Source: JBHIBC01 sp046758905
GTDB lineage: Bacteria > Acidobacteriota > Polarisedimenticolia > Gp22-AA2
Assembly (NCBI GenBank): GCA_046758905.1
Contig: JBHIBC010000011.1
Location: 1-52,370 of the forward strand
DNA length: 52,370 bases
Reading direction: 5' to 3'
Below the pieces are notes generated by a model. The model was given only the letters and a program-made list of their open reading frames with translations. It did no database searches and was not told the DNA's origin. The stretch's first letter is position 1; every line of letters begins with the position of its first letter. Positions 34,452 to 43,039 of this stretch are shown here, one piece after another. The position numbers were made by a program, and so were the translations under genes.

Positions 34452-35800
34452 GAGCCGCCCACCCGAACCTCGTCAGGAAGGTAGCTCGCCACGCGCTCCG
34501 ACACCTCGCGAACGGACTCCTCCCGCCCTTCCTGGATCTCCCAGAGCGAGATGATCGGGAAGAACTTGGTGGCCACCATGTACACGAGGATGAATCCGGA
34601 GAAAGTGGCCGCCATGATGGAGAGCTCCACCCAGGACGGGAGGTAACCGACCTGATGCATCTCGATCCTGGGATGGAGCGAGGTCGGGACCACGATGGTG
34701 AAGCGCTCCAGCCACATGCCGAGCACCACGAACCCGGACGCGACCGTCGTGCCCCGGACGCCGCGGGTGGCGCGGCGACACATCAGGGTCAGCGGCACCA
34801 CGAAGCAGGAGGCCACCATCAGCCAGAAGAACCCGGCGTACGGCCCGCGGAGCTTGGACCAGAAGGTCGCCAGCTCCGCCTCCTCTCCTCCGTACCATGC
34901 CGTCAGGTACTCGGCGAAGGTGAAATAGGTCCACAACAGCGACATGAGCAGGAGCATGAGGCCCATGTTGTTGAAGTGGATGTCCTTGAAATAAGCCTCC
35001 AGACGGTACACCCGCCGCAGGATCGCCATCGCCAGGATGAGCGCCGCGATCCCCGAGTAGATCGCCCCCACGACGAAATACGGCCCGAAGATCGTGCTGT
35101 GCCACATCGGCCGCAGCGTCAGCGCGAAGATCCAGGCGATGACCGTGTGGACCGACACGGCGATCGGGATGACCGCCACCGCCAGGATCGCGATGAGCCT
35201 CTGCAGCACCGCGCGGGCGCGCGGCGTGTCGTGGTAGCCGATCGCCAGGAACCAGTAGAGCCAGCGCGGGCGGATCCCGAGATCCCGGATCACCGCCAGG
35301 TCGGGGATCATCGGCACGTACAGATAGACGCTGCTGGCCGTGAGGTAGAGCCCGATGCTGCAGACGTCCCACAGGAGAGGCGACCAGGGCTGGCCGTGCA
35401 GGATGACGTACAGCACCCGGTCGGGCCGCCCGAGATCCAGGATCGGCTGCACGGCTCCGAACGCGATGACCAGGACGGTGATGAACTCCGCCGATCGCGT
35501 GATCGCCCGGCGCCACTCGGCGTTGCTGATCCGGAGGATCGCCGAGATCAGGGTGCCGGCGTGCGAGATGCCGATGAAGAAGACGAAGCAGATGATGTAG
35601 ATCCCCCAGTACTCGGGGGTGTTGAGGCCGGTCTCGCCGAGCCCGTACCGGAGCTGCAGGTAGTAGGCGATGCCTCCCCAGAGCGTGATCCCGACCAGGG
35701 CCGAGGCCCAGATCCAGAACCATCGGGTGGTCCGCACCAGGGGTGCCAGCAGCACGCGCTGATCCTGCGGCAGGCCGGCGAGCTTGTCCATCTCGCTCAT
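34448..35800 (-). CDS. NrfD/PsrC-type quinone-binding membrane subunit
   Basis: 450 aa with about ten transmembrane helices, the long form typical of ActC, QrcD and HdrP-like proteins. Recognisable segments: PEYWGIYIICFVFFIGISHAG, WRRAITRSAEFITVLVIA, RPDRVLYVILHGQPWSPLLW and FGPYFVVGAIYSGIAALIL. Family members bind menaquinone or ubiquinone at the periplasmic side and may conduct protons. It starts 3 bp after the Fe-S subunit gene and its stop overlaps the tetraheme cytochrome ATG. A His in GISHAG (helix 2) is a candidate quinone ligand by family comparison. Confidence 0.9.
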   Translation of the reverse strand: MSEMDKLAGLPQDQRVLLAPLVRTTRWFWIWASALVGITLWGGIAYYLQLRYGLGETGLNTPEYWGIYIICFVFFIGISHAGTLISAILRISNAEWRRAITRSAEFITVLVIAFGAVQPILDLGRPDRVLYVILHGQPWSPLLWDVCSIGLYLTASSVYLYVPMIPDLAVIRDLGIRPRWLYWFLAIGYHDTPRARAVLQRLIAILAVAVIPIAVSVHTVIAWIFALTLRPMWHSTIFGPYFVVGAIYSGIAALILAMAILRRVYRLEAYFKDIHFNNMGLMLLLMSLLWTYFTFAEYLTAWYGGEEAELATFWSKLRGPYAGFFWLMVASCFVVPLTLMCRRATRGVRGTTVASGFVVLGMWLERFTIVVPTSLHPRIEMHQVGYLPSWVELSIMAATFSGFILVYMVATKFFPIISLWEIQEGREESVREVSERVASYLPDEVRVGGS

Positions 35801-35803
35801 CGC

Positions 35804-36487
35804 TCAACGCTCCTCGGCGAGGTAGTACACCTTGGGCCTGGTCCCCAGCTCCTCCAGAAGCCGGAAGGCGCGCGGGTCCTTGATGAGCTGCGCCACCCGG
35901 TGGTCGGGGTTATCGAGATCGCCGAACAGGATCGCTCCGGTGGGGCAGGCCTCCGCGCAGGCGGGCACGTAATCCTCCTCCCGGAGCGGCCGCCCCTCGG
36001 CGCGGGCCTTGTCACGCGCCCGCTGCAGCCGGTGGTGACAGAAGGTGCACTTCTCGATGACGCCCACCGGACGCGTGGACACGTCCGGGTTCAGCATGTC
36101 GATCGTCGAGGGCGGATACGACGGCTTTCTCCAGTTGAAGGATTTCACCGTGTACGGACAGGCGTTGGCGCAGTAGCGGCAGCCGATGCACCGGGGATAG
36201 ATCTGCCCCACGATCCCCTCGCGGTCGATGCGCGTGGCCCGCACCGGACAGACCGCCGTGCACGGCGGGCGGTCGCAGTGCATGCAGGGCCGCGGCAGGA
36301 AGCGGGTGCGGACCTCGGGCCATTCCCCGTGCACCTCGCTCACCACGCGCATCCACGAGATCGTCCGGTTCTCGCGCGCCGCCTCCGGCCCGCCGACGGG
36401 TATGTTGTTCTCGACTCGGCAGGCGATCTCGCACGCCTGGCACCCGTTGCACCGGTCCAGGTCGATGACCATCCCCCACCGCGGCAT
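35804..36487 (-). CDS. Four-cluster ferredoxin-like subunit (DmsB/PsrB/QrcC type)
   Basis: 227 aa from ATG 36487, which has GGAGGAG upstream; the longer frame reads into the preceding gene. Four Cys groups: CNGCQACEIACRVE, CMHCDRPPCTAVCP, CIGCRYCANACPYT, CTFCHHRLQ paired with PACAEACPTGAI. There is no twin-arginine signal, as is usual when the subunit is exported together with its molybdopterin partner. It connects the catalytic subunit to the NrfD membrane subunit. The first start is 14 bp after the molybdopterin gene's stop. Confidence 0.9.
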   Translation of the reverse strand: MPRWGMVIDLDRCNGCQACEIACRVENNIPVGGPEAARENRTISWMRVVSEVHGEWPEVRTRFLPRPCMHCDRPPCTAVCPVRATRIDREGIVGQIYPRCIGCRYCANACPYTVKSFNWRKPSYPPSTIDMLNPDVSTRPVGVIEKCTFCHHRLQRARDKARAEGRPLREEDYVPACAEACPTGAILFGDLDNPDHRVAQLIKDPRAFRLLEELGTRPKVYYLAEER

Positions 36488-36500
36488 CGTCTCCTCCGCC

Positions 36501-38849
36501 TCAGGCGGGCACCACCCGCACGCGGGTGGAGTACCAGTCGGGCAGTCCGGTCGATCGGTCGCGGCGGGCGCCGACCGCCCGCAGCGGGTTGTCCCCCCGG
36601 GCCCGCCCCCAGCCCTCCGCCACCGTGTGCAGCCCATACGGCACGTTCACCACGCCCGGCTGGGCGCCCGGGAAGAACCGGAGCCGCGCTGTGAGCCGGC
36701 CGGACGCGGACTCGATCCGCACCAGCTGACCCGAAGACAGACCCAGCCTGCGGCCCGTCTCGGGGTTGACCTCCGCCCAGGTCTCCCAGGAATCGCCGGT
36801 CAGGACGCCGAGATTCTCGAGCAGCCAGGGCATCAAGGCCGTGCCGCCGGAGGCGAGCGTCATCACCCGATAGGGGATCAGGTGGAGGAGATCGCCGTCC
36901 TCGCCCTCCCCCGGCCCTGAGGCCACCCCGACCGGCAGGAACCCCTCCGCCAGACCGTCGGCGCCCGATCGGATCCGCTCCCGGGCGGCGGCCGGGAACA
37001 CCCTCGCCCTGCCGCCGGGCAGCTGCGACGCCGCGCTCCGATCGTGGTAGTCGTAATAGGGGTCGAACCAGCCCCCGCTCCCGCGGATGTCCGACCAGAA
37101 CTCGTCCGGGCTCCTGCCGTGGGGGAGCCACCAGCCGCGCGCCTCCAGCTCGCGCAGCTCGCCGCGACGGAAGCGCTCCGCCATCACGCTCCCGCCGCGG
37201 GCGGCCGCGAGGGCCCGGCCGCGCTCGCGCACGATCTCCTCCACCTTCGTCCACGGGAAGCGCCCGCCGACCTCGCCGCCGATCCTCGCCGCCATGTCGA
37301 GGATGAGGTCGCCGCTGGCCCGGGTGTCGTGAATCGGGGAGACCATCGGCTGCACCAGACCCCAGACCGGGATCGGCACCGACGGCGGCGCCGGCGCATC
37401 CTGCCAGCGCTCCAGATAGGTGTGGTCCGGCAGCACCAGGTGGGCGTACCGGGCGCTCTCGTCCAGGAAGGGCGAGAACGAGACCAGCAGCGGAACGCGC
37501 TCCAGGGCGGCCGCGACCTCCGACGCGTTGGGCGCCGAGGCGGCGGGATTCGCGTAGTACAGGAACAGGACCTCCGGCGGTGGCGTCGCTCCGGAGGCGA
37601 CCCGGCCCGCCCACTGGTCGAGGGCGAGGTCGGCCGTCGGCCCGCGATCGCCGCCGGGGAAGCCTCGCTCGGTGCTCCCGTCGATCGACGGCACGGGCAG
37701 CGGCGGCTGCACCAGGACGCCGCCGGGACGGTTCAGCGCGCCGATCAGGATGTTCAGCGCGTGGATGGCCATCGCGTCGGCCAGCCCGCCGGTCCGCCAG
37801 GACACGGCCTGGTCCCACAGGGCGACGGGCCGGAGCGCCGTCCCGAATGACTTGGCCAGACGCACGATGGTCTCGGCGGGAACGCCGGTCCGCTCCGAGA
37901 CGTCCTCCGTGCGGCCGTAGCGCAGGACGAGGGTCCGGAAGCCGGGCACGGTCCCGCCCGTCCCGTCCGTCCGGTCCTCGATCCCCTCGACGCGCTCATG
38001 AACCCGCTCCGCGTCGTACAGCCCCTCCTTCAGGATCACGTAGGCGAGGCCGAGTGCCAGGGTGCCGTACGCCCCGGGACGGATCGGCACCCACTCGTCG
38101 GCGCGCGCCGCCGTCCGGGAATGACGCGCGTCGATCTGCACCCATCGCGGTCCCCGGCCCGGCCCGGCGTCCCGCGCCCTCGCGGCCTGGGGCAGGCACC
38201 ACCACGCCTCCGACAGCGCGGCCCCGAACGACAGCACCAGGTCGGAGGCCTCGAGGTCGAAGGCCGGAGGGGCGCCGATACCTTGACTCAGCTCCAGGAC
38301 CTCCTCGGCGCCGTCCCGGTAATCGTCCCGGAGCAGGTCGGAGGAGCCGTACGCCCTGCCGAAGCGGCGCAGGAGCTCGCCCATGACCCCGGGGACGTGC
38401 CCCGTCAGCCAGACGACCGACCGCGCCCGCCCCTGCGCCCGGAGATCCGCCAGCGTGGCGGCGACCCGGCCGAGCGCGTCCTCCCAGGACACCCGGCGGA
38501 ACTGGCTCGACCCGGGCGGGCCCACCCGCTCCACCGGACCGGTGAGCCTCCCCGGGTGGTAGAGGAGCTGGATGCCGGCGAGCCCCTTCGGGCAGAGCCC
38601 TCCCCGGTTGACGGGGTGGAGCGGGTTGCCGCTTATCCCCACCAGCCTGCCGTCCACCAGGCGGCCGCGGATGCCGCAGTGCGCTGGACACAGCAGGCAG
38701 GTGGAGGGGACGAACTCCTCGCGGCCCGGGGACCACTCGGGGCCGATCTCCGGGGAGGCCAGCGGGAGCCAGTGCGACACCCCTCCCAGCCCGATCCCGA
38801 ACCCGAAGCCGCCGACGCTGGCGAGGAACTCCCGCCGGTCGATCCTCAC
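36501..38849 (-). CDS. Molybdopterin oxidoreductase-like large subunit (QrcB/ActB type)
   Basis: 782 aa. A twin-arginine-like N-terminus (DRREFLASVGGFGFG) exports the folded protein. The Fe-S site is CLLCPAHC followed by GLCPKG. Pterin-binding segments are clear: WVQIDARHSRTAARADEWVPI then RPGAYGTLALGLAYVI, and the C-terminal SGQLVRIESASGRLTARL. Where active enzymes have a Cys, Ser or Sec ligand to Mo, I see only RDDYRDG, so the subunit may lack Mo, as in Qrc and alternative complex III. Gene order cytochrome, pterin subunit, Fe-S subunit, NrfD is that of qrcABCD. It begins 17 bp after the pentaheme gene. Confidence 0.87.
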   Translation of the reverse strand: MRIDRREFLASVGGFGFGIGLGGVSHWLPLASPEIGPEWSPGREEFVPSTCLLCPAHCGIRGRLVDGRLVGISGNPLHPVNRGGLCPKGLAGIQLLYHPGRLTGPVERVGPPGSSQFRRVSWEDALGRVAATLADLRAQGRARSVVWLTGHVPGVMGELLRRFGRAYGSSDLLRDDYRDGAEEVLELSQGIGAPPAFDLEASDLVLSFGAALSEAWWCLPQAARARDAGPGRGPRWVQIDARHSRTAARADEWVPIRPGAYGTLALGLAYVILKEGLYDAERVHERVEGIEDRTDGTGGTVPGFRTLVLRYGRTEDVSERTGVPAETIVRLAKSFGTALRPVALWDQAVSWRTGGLADAMAIHALNILIGALNRPGGVLVQPPLPVPSIDGSTERGFPGGDRGPTADLALDQWAGRVASGATPPPEVLFLYYANPAASAPNASEVAAALERVPLLVSFSPFLDESARYAHLVLPDHTYLERWQDAPAPPSVPIPVWGLVQPMVSPIHDTRASGDLILDMAARIGGEVGGRFPWTKVEEIVRERGRALAAARGGSVMAERFRRGELRELEARGWWLPHGRSPDEFWSDIRGSGGWFDPYYDYHDRSAASQLPGGRARVFPAAARERIRSGADGLAEGFLPVGVASGPGEGEDGDLLHLIPYRVMTLASGGTALMPWLLENLGVLTGDSWETWAEVNPETGRRLGLSSGQLVRIESASGRLTARLRFFPGAQPGVVNVPYGLHTVAEGWGRARGDNPLRAVGARRDRSTGLPDWYSTRVRVVPA

Positions 38850-38865
38850 TCGGCATCCCCCTGCT

Positions 38866-39384
38866 CTAGCGGTGGCATGCGGTGCAGTCGTCCGATGCCC
38901 CGCTGCGCTCGTGGCAGTCGAGACAGAAATCCATGTCGATCCTCACCAGCGGGCGCTCCGGCGGCGAGGCCGTCTCGGCGATCGTTCCGTGACAGGTGCG
39001 GCACTCCAGTCCGGCCACCGCCACGTGGCGCCGGTGGGTGTAGAACGCGTGGTCGGGCAGCCGGAACAGCTTCCGGAAGACGTCGTCCTCCCCCTCCCCG
39101 GCGAGATCGCGGATCCGCTGTTCCTCGGGGCTCTCGGTCTGAGCCTCCTCGTGGCATTCGAGACAGGCCGTCAGCTTCGGGAGCCCGGCGTGAGCGCTCG
39201 AGCCGTAAAGCTCGTGGCACAGGTCGCACCCCATCTCCAGCTCCCCGGCGTGCTTCTGGTGGCTGAAGACGATGGGCTGGACCACTCTCCGCTCCGGCCG
39301 GAACAGCGCACGTCCGGCCGCGTAACCGACCGCGCCGCTGGTCATCACGATCGCGCCGATCAGCAATCGACGGGCGGGGCTCAC
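38866..39384 (-). CDS. Pentaheme c-type cytochrome, membrane-anchored (QrcA/ActA-like)
   Basis: 172 aa. I choose GTG 39384 because GAGGAGG stands four bases before it and the resulting N-terminus (SPARRLLIGAIVMTSGAVGY) is a signal anchor; the ATG at 39435 has no such site and lies at the predicted transcription start. Five C-x2-C-H motifs: CDLCH, CLECH, CRTCH, CLDCH and CTACH. Sequence around the first (QPIVFSHQKHAGELEMGCDLCH, in parts) is characteristic of ActA/QrcA cytochromes. It is the first gene of the operon, behind a sigma-54 promoter. Confidence 0.87.
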   Translation of the reverse strand: MSPARRLLIGAIVMTSGAVGYAAGRALFRPERRVVQPIVFSHQKHAGELEMGCDLCHELYGSSAHAGLPKLTACLECHEEAQTESPEEQRIRDLAGEGEDDVFRKLFRLPDHAFYTHRRHVAVAGLECRTCHGTIAETASPPERPLVRIDMDFCLDCHERSGASDDCTACHR

Positions 39385-39440
39385 CGACCCTCCTCGCGAG
39401 CAACGGCCCGGGCACGGCTCCGGAGCCGGGTGCATGGTTA

Positions 39441-39456
39441 AGCAAAGCCGGTTCCA
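39441..39456 (-). promoter_or_regulatory. Sigma-54 (-24/-12) promoter of the quinol/cytochrome operon
   Basis: Minus strand TGGAAC-N5-TTGCT with exactly 10 bp between GG and GC. The predicted start, about 39430, leaves a 45-nt leader before GTG 39384. A CTGACA-N3-TGTCAG palindrome lies about 130 bp upstream, the usual place for an activator site. Confidence 0.8.
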
Positions 39457-39557
39457 AGGCCGGGACGACCGCGGCGAGACGACGGTAATCCATTGTTGGC
39501 AAACGACTTGTACGCGACGGGTGAGGTCGGCGGGGACGCTCCGGGAGGACGGCAGGA

Positions 39558-39574
39558 CCTGACAGAATGTCAGC
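39558..39574. promoter_or_regulatory. Activator palindrome upstream of the quinol/cytochrome operon
   Basis: CTGACA-GAA-TGTCAG (39559-39573), a perfect 6-bp inverted repeat with 3-bp spacer. It overlaps the stop codon of the sigma-54 activator gene. The same half-sites and spacing occur at 42880-42896. Confidence 0.78.
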
Positions 39575-40946
39575 GGGGTCGGCGGCGCCGGGGCGCTGAC
39601 ATGCTCTTCAGCTTGCGGTACAGGGTTCGGTCGCTGATCCCGAGGATCTCCGCGACGCGGGCGCGGTGGCCGCCGAACTCCTCGAGCAGGCGCGAGATGT
39701 AGTCCCTCTCCAGCTCCGCGAGGCCCGGGCGCCGTGCGGTCAGCTCCCGAACCGTCGGCGAGCGCGCTTGGCGGAGGTTGCCCGGCAGGTCACCGACCGT
39801 CACCTCGTCATCGTCCGCGAGGATCAGCGCCCGCTCGATCACGTTGTGCAGCTCGCGCACGTTTCCGGGCCAAGCGTAGGACTGCAGGACCGACACGACC
39901 CCGGGAGAGAACCTGACCGGCCGGCGCCGGGCCACGGGGGAGCGATCGGCGAAGTACTTGGCGAGCGCGGGGATGTCGCTGCGCCGCTCGCGGAGCGGAG
40001 GCAGGGTGAAGCTCACGACATTGATGCGGTAGTACAGGTCCTGACGGAACTTCTCCTCCTGCACCATCCTGTAGAGGTCGCGGTTCGTGGCGCAGATGAT
40101 CCGCACGTCCACCCGCACGTCCCGCACGCCGCCCACCCTCCGGAACGTGCCGCTGTCGAGGACGCGCAGGATACGGGACTGCAGCGGGACAGAGATCTCG
40201 CCGATCTCGTCGAGGAACAGGGTCCCCCCGTCGGCCACCTCGAACAGGCCGTGCTTGCGCGCGATCGCCCCCGTGAAGGCGCCCCGCTCGTGGCCGAACA
40301 GCTCGCTCTGGAGCAGCGATTCCTGCAGGGACGTGCAGTCCACGACGATGAACGGCTGCCGGCTGCGGAGGCTGTTGCGGTGGATGGCGCGGGCGGCCAG
40401 CTCCTTCCCGACGCCGCTCTCGCCCTGGATCAGGACCGTCGAATCGGTCTGGGAGACCTTGGCGATGATCTCCAGCACCGAGCGGAGCGCCGGGCTACTG
40501 CCGACGAACTCACGGAAGCGCTCGTGGCGCGCGAGCTCGCGTTGCAGGAGTCGGTTCTCGCGCAGCAGGGACCGCTTCTCGAAGGCCCTGCGCGTCGTGG
40601 CCTCGAGCTCGTCCAGGCTGCACGGCTTGGTGAGGAAATCGTACGCCCCGTCCTTCAGCGTCCGCACCGCGTTCTCCACCGTGGCGTGCCCCGTCAGGAC
40701 GATCACCTCCATCGCCGGGGCGCGGTCGCGCAGCTCCCGGATCAGGTCCTCTCCGGGGAGTCCGGGCAGGTTGAGATCGACGATCGCCACGTCGAACGAG
40801 TGATCCTCCACCTCGCGCAACGCCGATTCCGCGTCGCCGATCGCCCGGATCGCGAACCCGCTGCGGCCCATCTCGTCCGACAGGGCCTCGCGAAACGGGT
40901 CGTCGTCGTCCACGAGGAGGACGTGGATGACGGCGTCGTCGGTCAT
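39570..40946 (-). CDS. NtrC-family sigma-54-dependent response regulator
   Basis: 458 aa. Receiver domain with phosphoacceptor Asp57 (VAIVDLNLPG), acidic pocket LLVDDDD, and Lys in LTKPCS. The AAA+ domain has Walker A GESGVGKE, the sigma-54 contact GAFTGA, Walker B GGTLFLDEIGE and the R-finger region. The C-terminal Fis-type helix-turn-helix is HRARVAEILGISDRTLYRKL. ATG 40946 overlaps the kinase stop, so the pair is coupled. Its likely operator is the CTGACA-N3-TGTCAG palindrome found in front of both multiheme cytochrome units and in its own promoter. Confidence 0.93.
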   Translation of the reverse strand: MTDDAVIHVLLVDDDDPFREALSDEMGRSGFAIRAIGDAESALREVEDHSFDVAIVDLNLPGLPGEDLIRELRDRAPAMEVIVLTGHATVENAVRTLKDGAYDFLTKPCSLDELEATTRRAFEKRSLLRENRLLQRELARHERFREFVGSSPALRSVLEIIAKVSQTDSTVLIQGESGVGKELAARAIHRNSLRSRQPFIVVDCTSLQESLLQSELFGHERGAFTGAIARKHGLFEVADGGTLFLDEIGEISVPLQSRILRVLDSGTFRRVGGVRDVRVDVRIICATNRDLYRMVQEEKFRQDLYYRINVVSFTLPPLRERRSDIPALAKYFADRSPVARRRPVRFSPGVVSVLQSYAWPGNVRELHNVIERALILADDDEVTVGDLPGNLRQARSPTVRELTARRPGLAELERDYISRLLEEFGGHRARVAEILGISDRTLYRKLKSMSAPRRRRPR

Positions 40947-42844
40947 GTCCTCCCCCGGCCGTCGCCGAGCGGCAGGCGAACGATCATCCGGGTGCCCTGC
41001 CCGGGACGGCTGCGGGCCTCGATGCTTCCGCCCATCTCGGTCACGATGCGGTGGGTGACGAACAGCCCGAGCCCGGTCCCTCTGCCCACCGGCTTGGTCG
41101 TGAAGAACGGCTCGAAGACCCGCTTCAACAGTCCGGCGGGGATCCCGCAGCCGGTGTCCTGGATCTCGAGCCGGACCGCGCCGTCGATCCGCGAGGTGAC
41201 GAGCCGCAGCTCGCCGCCCACTCCGTCCATCGACTGGACCGCGTTCAGCGTGAGGTTCATGACGACCTGTCCGAGGCTCGACTCGTCCGCTCGCAGCGGC
41301 GGCAGCGACTCGCCGAGCTCCAAGCGGGTCACGATCCTGGAGCGCTCGATCTGGTGCGACAGGATCGTGAGCACATCCTCCACGACGCGGTTCAGGTCGA
41401 CGAGGGCCCGCGCGCCGCCGGAGGGCCGCGCCACCTTCAGCAGCCCGTGGGTGATCCGCCGGCCCCGCTCCACCTGACGGCCGATCCGCTGCAGCGCCTG
41501 CTCGAGATCGCGCCCGACCCCCGGGGGGAGCCCGGCCTCACGCCCGAGGCGGCGGCGGAGCCCGTCCACCGAGGTGGCGATCGCCGCGAGCGGGTTGTTG
41601 ATCTCGTGGGACAGTCCCGAGGCGAGCAGGCCCAGCGACGACAGGCACTCCGAGTGCGCCAGCGTGGCCTCCAGCTGCCGGCGCTCCGAGATATCGCGCC
41701 GCACCTCGACCGCCAGGGCGACCTCTCCGCCCGGGCCGCGGAGCGGAGACGCGTGGATCTCGATCGTCCTCTCCCCGCCCTCGGGCTCGCATCGCGACAT
41801 GATCCCCTTGTGGTGGCGGCCCGTCTCGAAGACCCTTCTCACCGGACACCCGCCGGGCTCGTTCGCCGAGCAGGGCCACCTGGAGGCGGAGATGTCGCGG
41901 CACAGCCGGCCCGTCAGCTCCTTCTCCGGCCGTCCGGACTCCAGTTGAAAGGCCCGATTCGCGGCCACCACGCGCTGCTCCCGATCGAGCACCACGATCT
42001 CGTCGTCCACGCTGTCGAGGATCGCCTGCAGCTCGCGACGCTGGGTCTCGACGGTCCGCAGCGACCGGGCGAGATGGTCCGTCATCCTGTTCACCTGGGA
42101 GGCGAGCAGGGCGAACTCGCCCGGGCTCGCCGGCTTCACGCGCGCGTCGAGATCCCCCTGGACGATCCTCTGGCTGGTGGACACGACCGCCCGCAGCGGG
42201 TTGTGGACCATCCGGCGCAGCAGCAGGACCAGGACGGCGACGGTGACCGCCACCATCAGCGCCCCGAGGGCCACCGTGCTCCCCATGCCCGCGGAGAAGT
42301 GGCGATCCGCGGCGCCGAGCGCCAGGTCCATGAGCAGAATGCCGTTGATCGAGGACCCGGTATCGTGGCACGCCCGGCAGCGGGGCTCGTTGGCGATGGT
42401 GCTCACGGCCCGGAGGACGCGCCGGCCGGCTGCCGTCGTGACGGCCGTGCGGCTGGTTGCGGGGGGCTCTCCCGGCCGGTGACAGACGCGACAGATCCTG
42501 TCGCTGTCCCGGTCCAGGACGCGGCTCTCGTAGAGCCGGTCCGAGGAGACGCTGACCCGACCGCGGTGGTCGAGGAGCATCACCCGCTCGACCTCACGCT
42601 GCTCCGAGAGATTCCGGACCGCCTGGTCGAGCAGGTGCGGCTCGCCGGCGAGCATCGCGGAGCGCAGGCCGTCGACGACGACGCGGGAGAGGCCGGCCGT
42701 CGCCTGGGACAGGGCGTCGAGCTGCTGCGCCCTCAGCAGCCGGTGGAAGGCGAACAGGAACGGTATCCCGATCGACAGCAGGACGAGGATCACCCCGGCC
42801 GTCAGGCGGACCGTGAGACGATGGCGAAAAGGGACCTGTGGCAC
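40943..42844 (-). CDS. Histidine kinase with a periplasmic di-heme c sensor domain
   Basis: 633 aa from GTG 42844 (GGGAG upstream). Order: transmembrane helix 1 at 13-33; periplasmic domain 35-185 with two C-x2-C-H heme sites (CRVCH, C118; CRACH, C156); helix 2 near 188-210; HAMP (PLRAVVSTSQRIVQGDLDAR); PAS domain with several Cys (SRWPCSANEPGGCPVRR); HisKA with LLASGLSHEINNPL (His about 412); HATPase (NLTLNAVQSM, DTGCGIP, GRGTGLGLFVTHRI). Covalently bound heme would let it sense redox state or a gas such as O2 or NO outside the membrane. It is the first gene of the operon; its promoter overlaps the activator palindrome. Confidence 0.92.
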   Translation of the reverse strand: MPQVPFRHRLTVRLTAGVILVLLSIGIPFLFAFHRLLRAQQLDALSQATAGLSRVVVDGLRSAMLAGEPHLLDQAVRNLSEQREVERVMLLDHRGRVSVSSDRLYESRVLDRDSDRICRVCHRPGEPPATSRTAVTTAAGRRVLRAVSTIANEPRCRACHDTGSSINGILLMDLALGAADRHFSAGMGSTVALGALMVAVTVAVLVLLLRRMVHNPLRAVVSTSQRIVQGDLDARVKPASPGEFALLASQVNRMTDHLARSLRTVETQRRELQAILDSVDDEIVVLDREQRVVAANRAFQLESGRPEKELTGRLCRDISASRWPCSANEPGGCPVRRVFETGRHHKGIMSRCEPEGGERTIEIHASPLRGPGGEVALAVEVRRDISERRQLEATLAHSECLSSLGLLASGLSHEINNPLAAIATSVDGLRRRLGREAGLPPGVGRDLEQALQRIGRQVERGRRITHGLLKVARPSGGARALVDLNRVVEDVLTILSHQIERSRIVTRLELGESLPPLRADESSLGQVVMNLTLNAVQSMDGVGGELRLVTSRIDGAVRLEIQDTGCGIPAGLLKRVFEPFFTTKPVGRGTGLGLFVTHRIVTEMGGSIEARSRPGQGTRMIVRLPLGDGRGRT

Positions 42845-42865
42845 TGCAGCTCCCGCCCCGTCTTT

Positions 42866-42895
42866 ATCATACGAGCATTCCTGACAAGATGTCAG
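42866..42895 (-). promoter_or_regulatory. Sigma-70 promoter of the kinase-regulator operon, overlapping the palindrome
   Basis: Minus strand -35 CTGACA (42895-42890), 18 bp spacer, -10 TATGAT (42871-42866); start expected near 42859, 15 nt before GTG 42844. The -35 box is the right half of the palindrome, so bound regulator should hinder RNA polymerase (negative feedback). Confidence 0.65.
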
Positions 42896-42918
42896 GTCGT
42901 CCTGTCAGGAATGTCAGG
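42880..42918. promoter_or_regulatory. Activator site cluster between kinase and pentaheme cytochrome genes
   Basis: CCTGACA-AGA-TGTCAGG (42880-42896) is a perfect 7-bp inverted repeat. Two more TGTCAGG copies follow at 42903-42909 and 42912-42918, the latter forming an imperfect repeat with CCTGTCA at 42901. The cluster is about 150-185 bp upstream of the predicted start of the plus-strand cytochrome gene. Confidence 0.75.
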
Positions 42919-43039
42919 CGTGGGCCGCCCGCGGGCCGTAGCGCCCGGACCCTGTGCCCCCCAGGAGCGCCTCCCGTGCGCCGCGCCCGCGGCCCGATCG
43001 GAGCGCCTCCCGAGGGGCCGGAACGGGCCGCGGCCCGAG

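Noticed and set aside
35804..36637. Longer Fe-S subunit starting at 36637
   Set aside because: The extra 50 residues lie inside the end of the molybdopterin gene in another frame; ATG 36487 has a strong ribosome binding site.
38866..39435. Pentaheme cytochrome start at ATG 39435
   Set aside because: It is at or upstream of the predicted +1 of the sigma-54 promoter and has no ribosome binding site; GTG 39384 has GAGGAGG.
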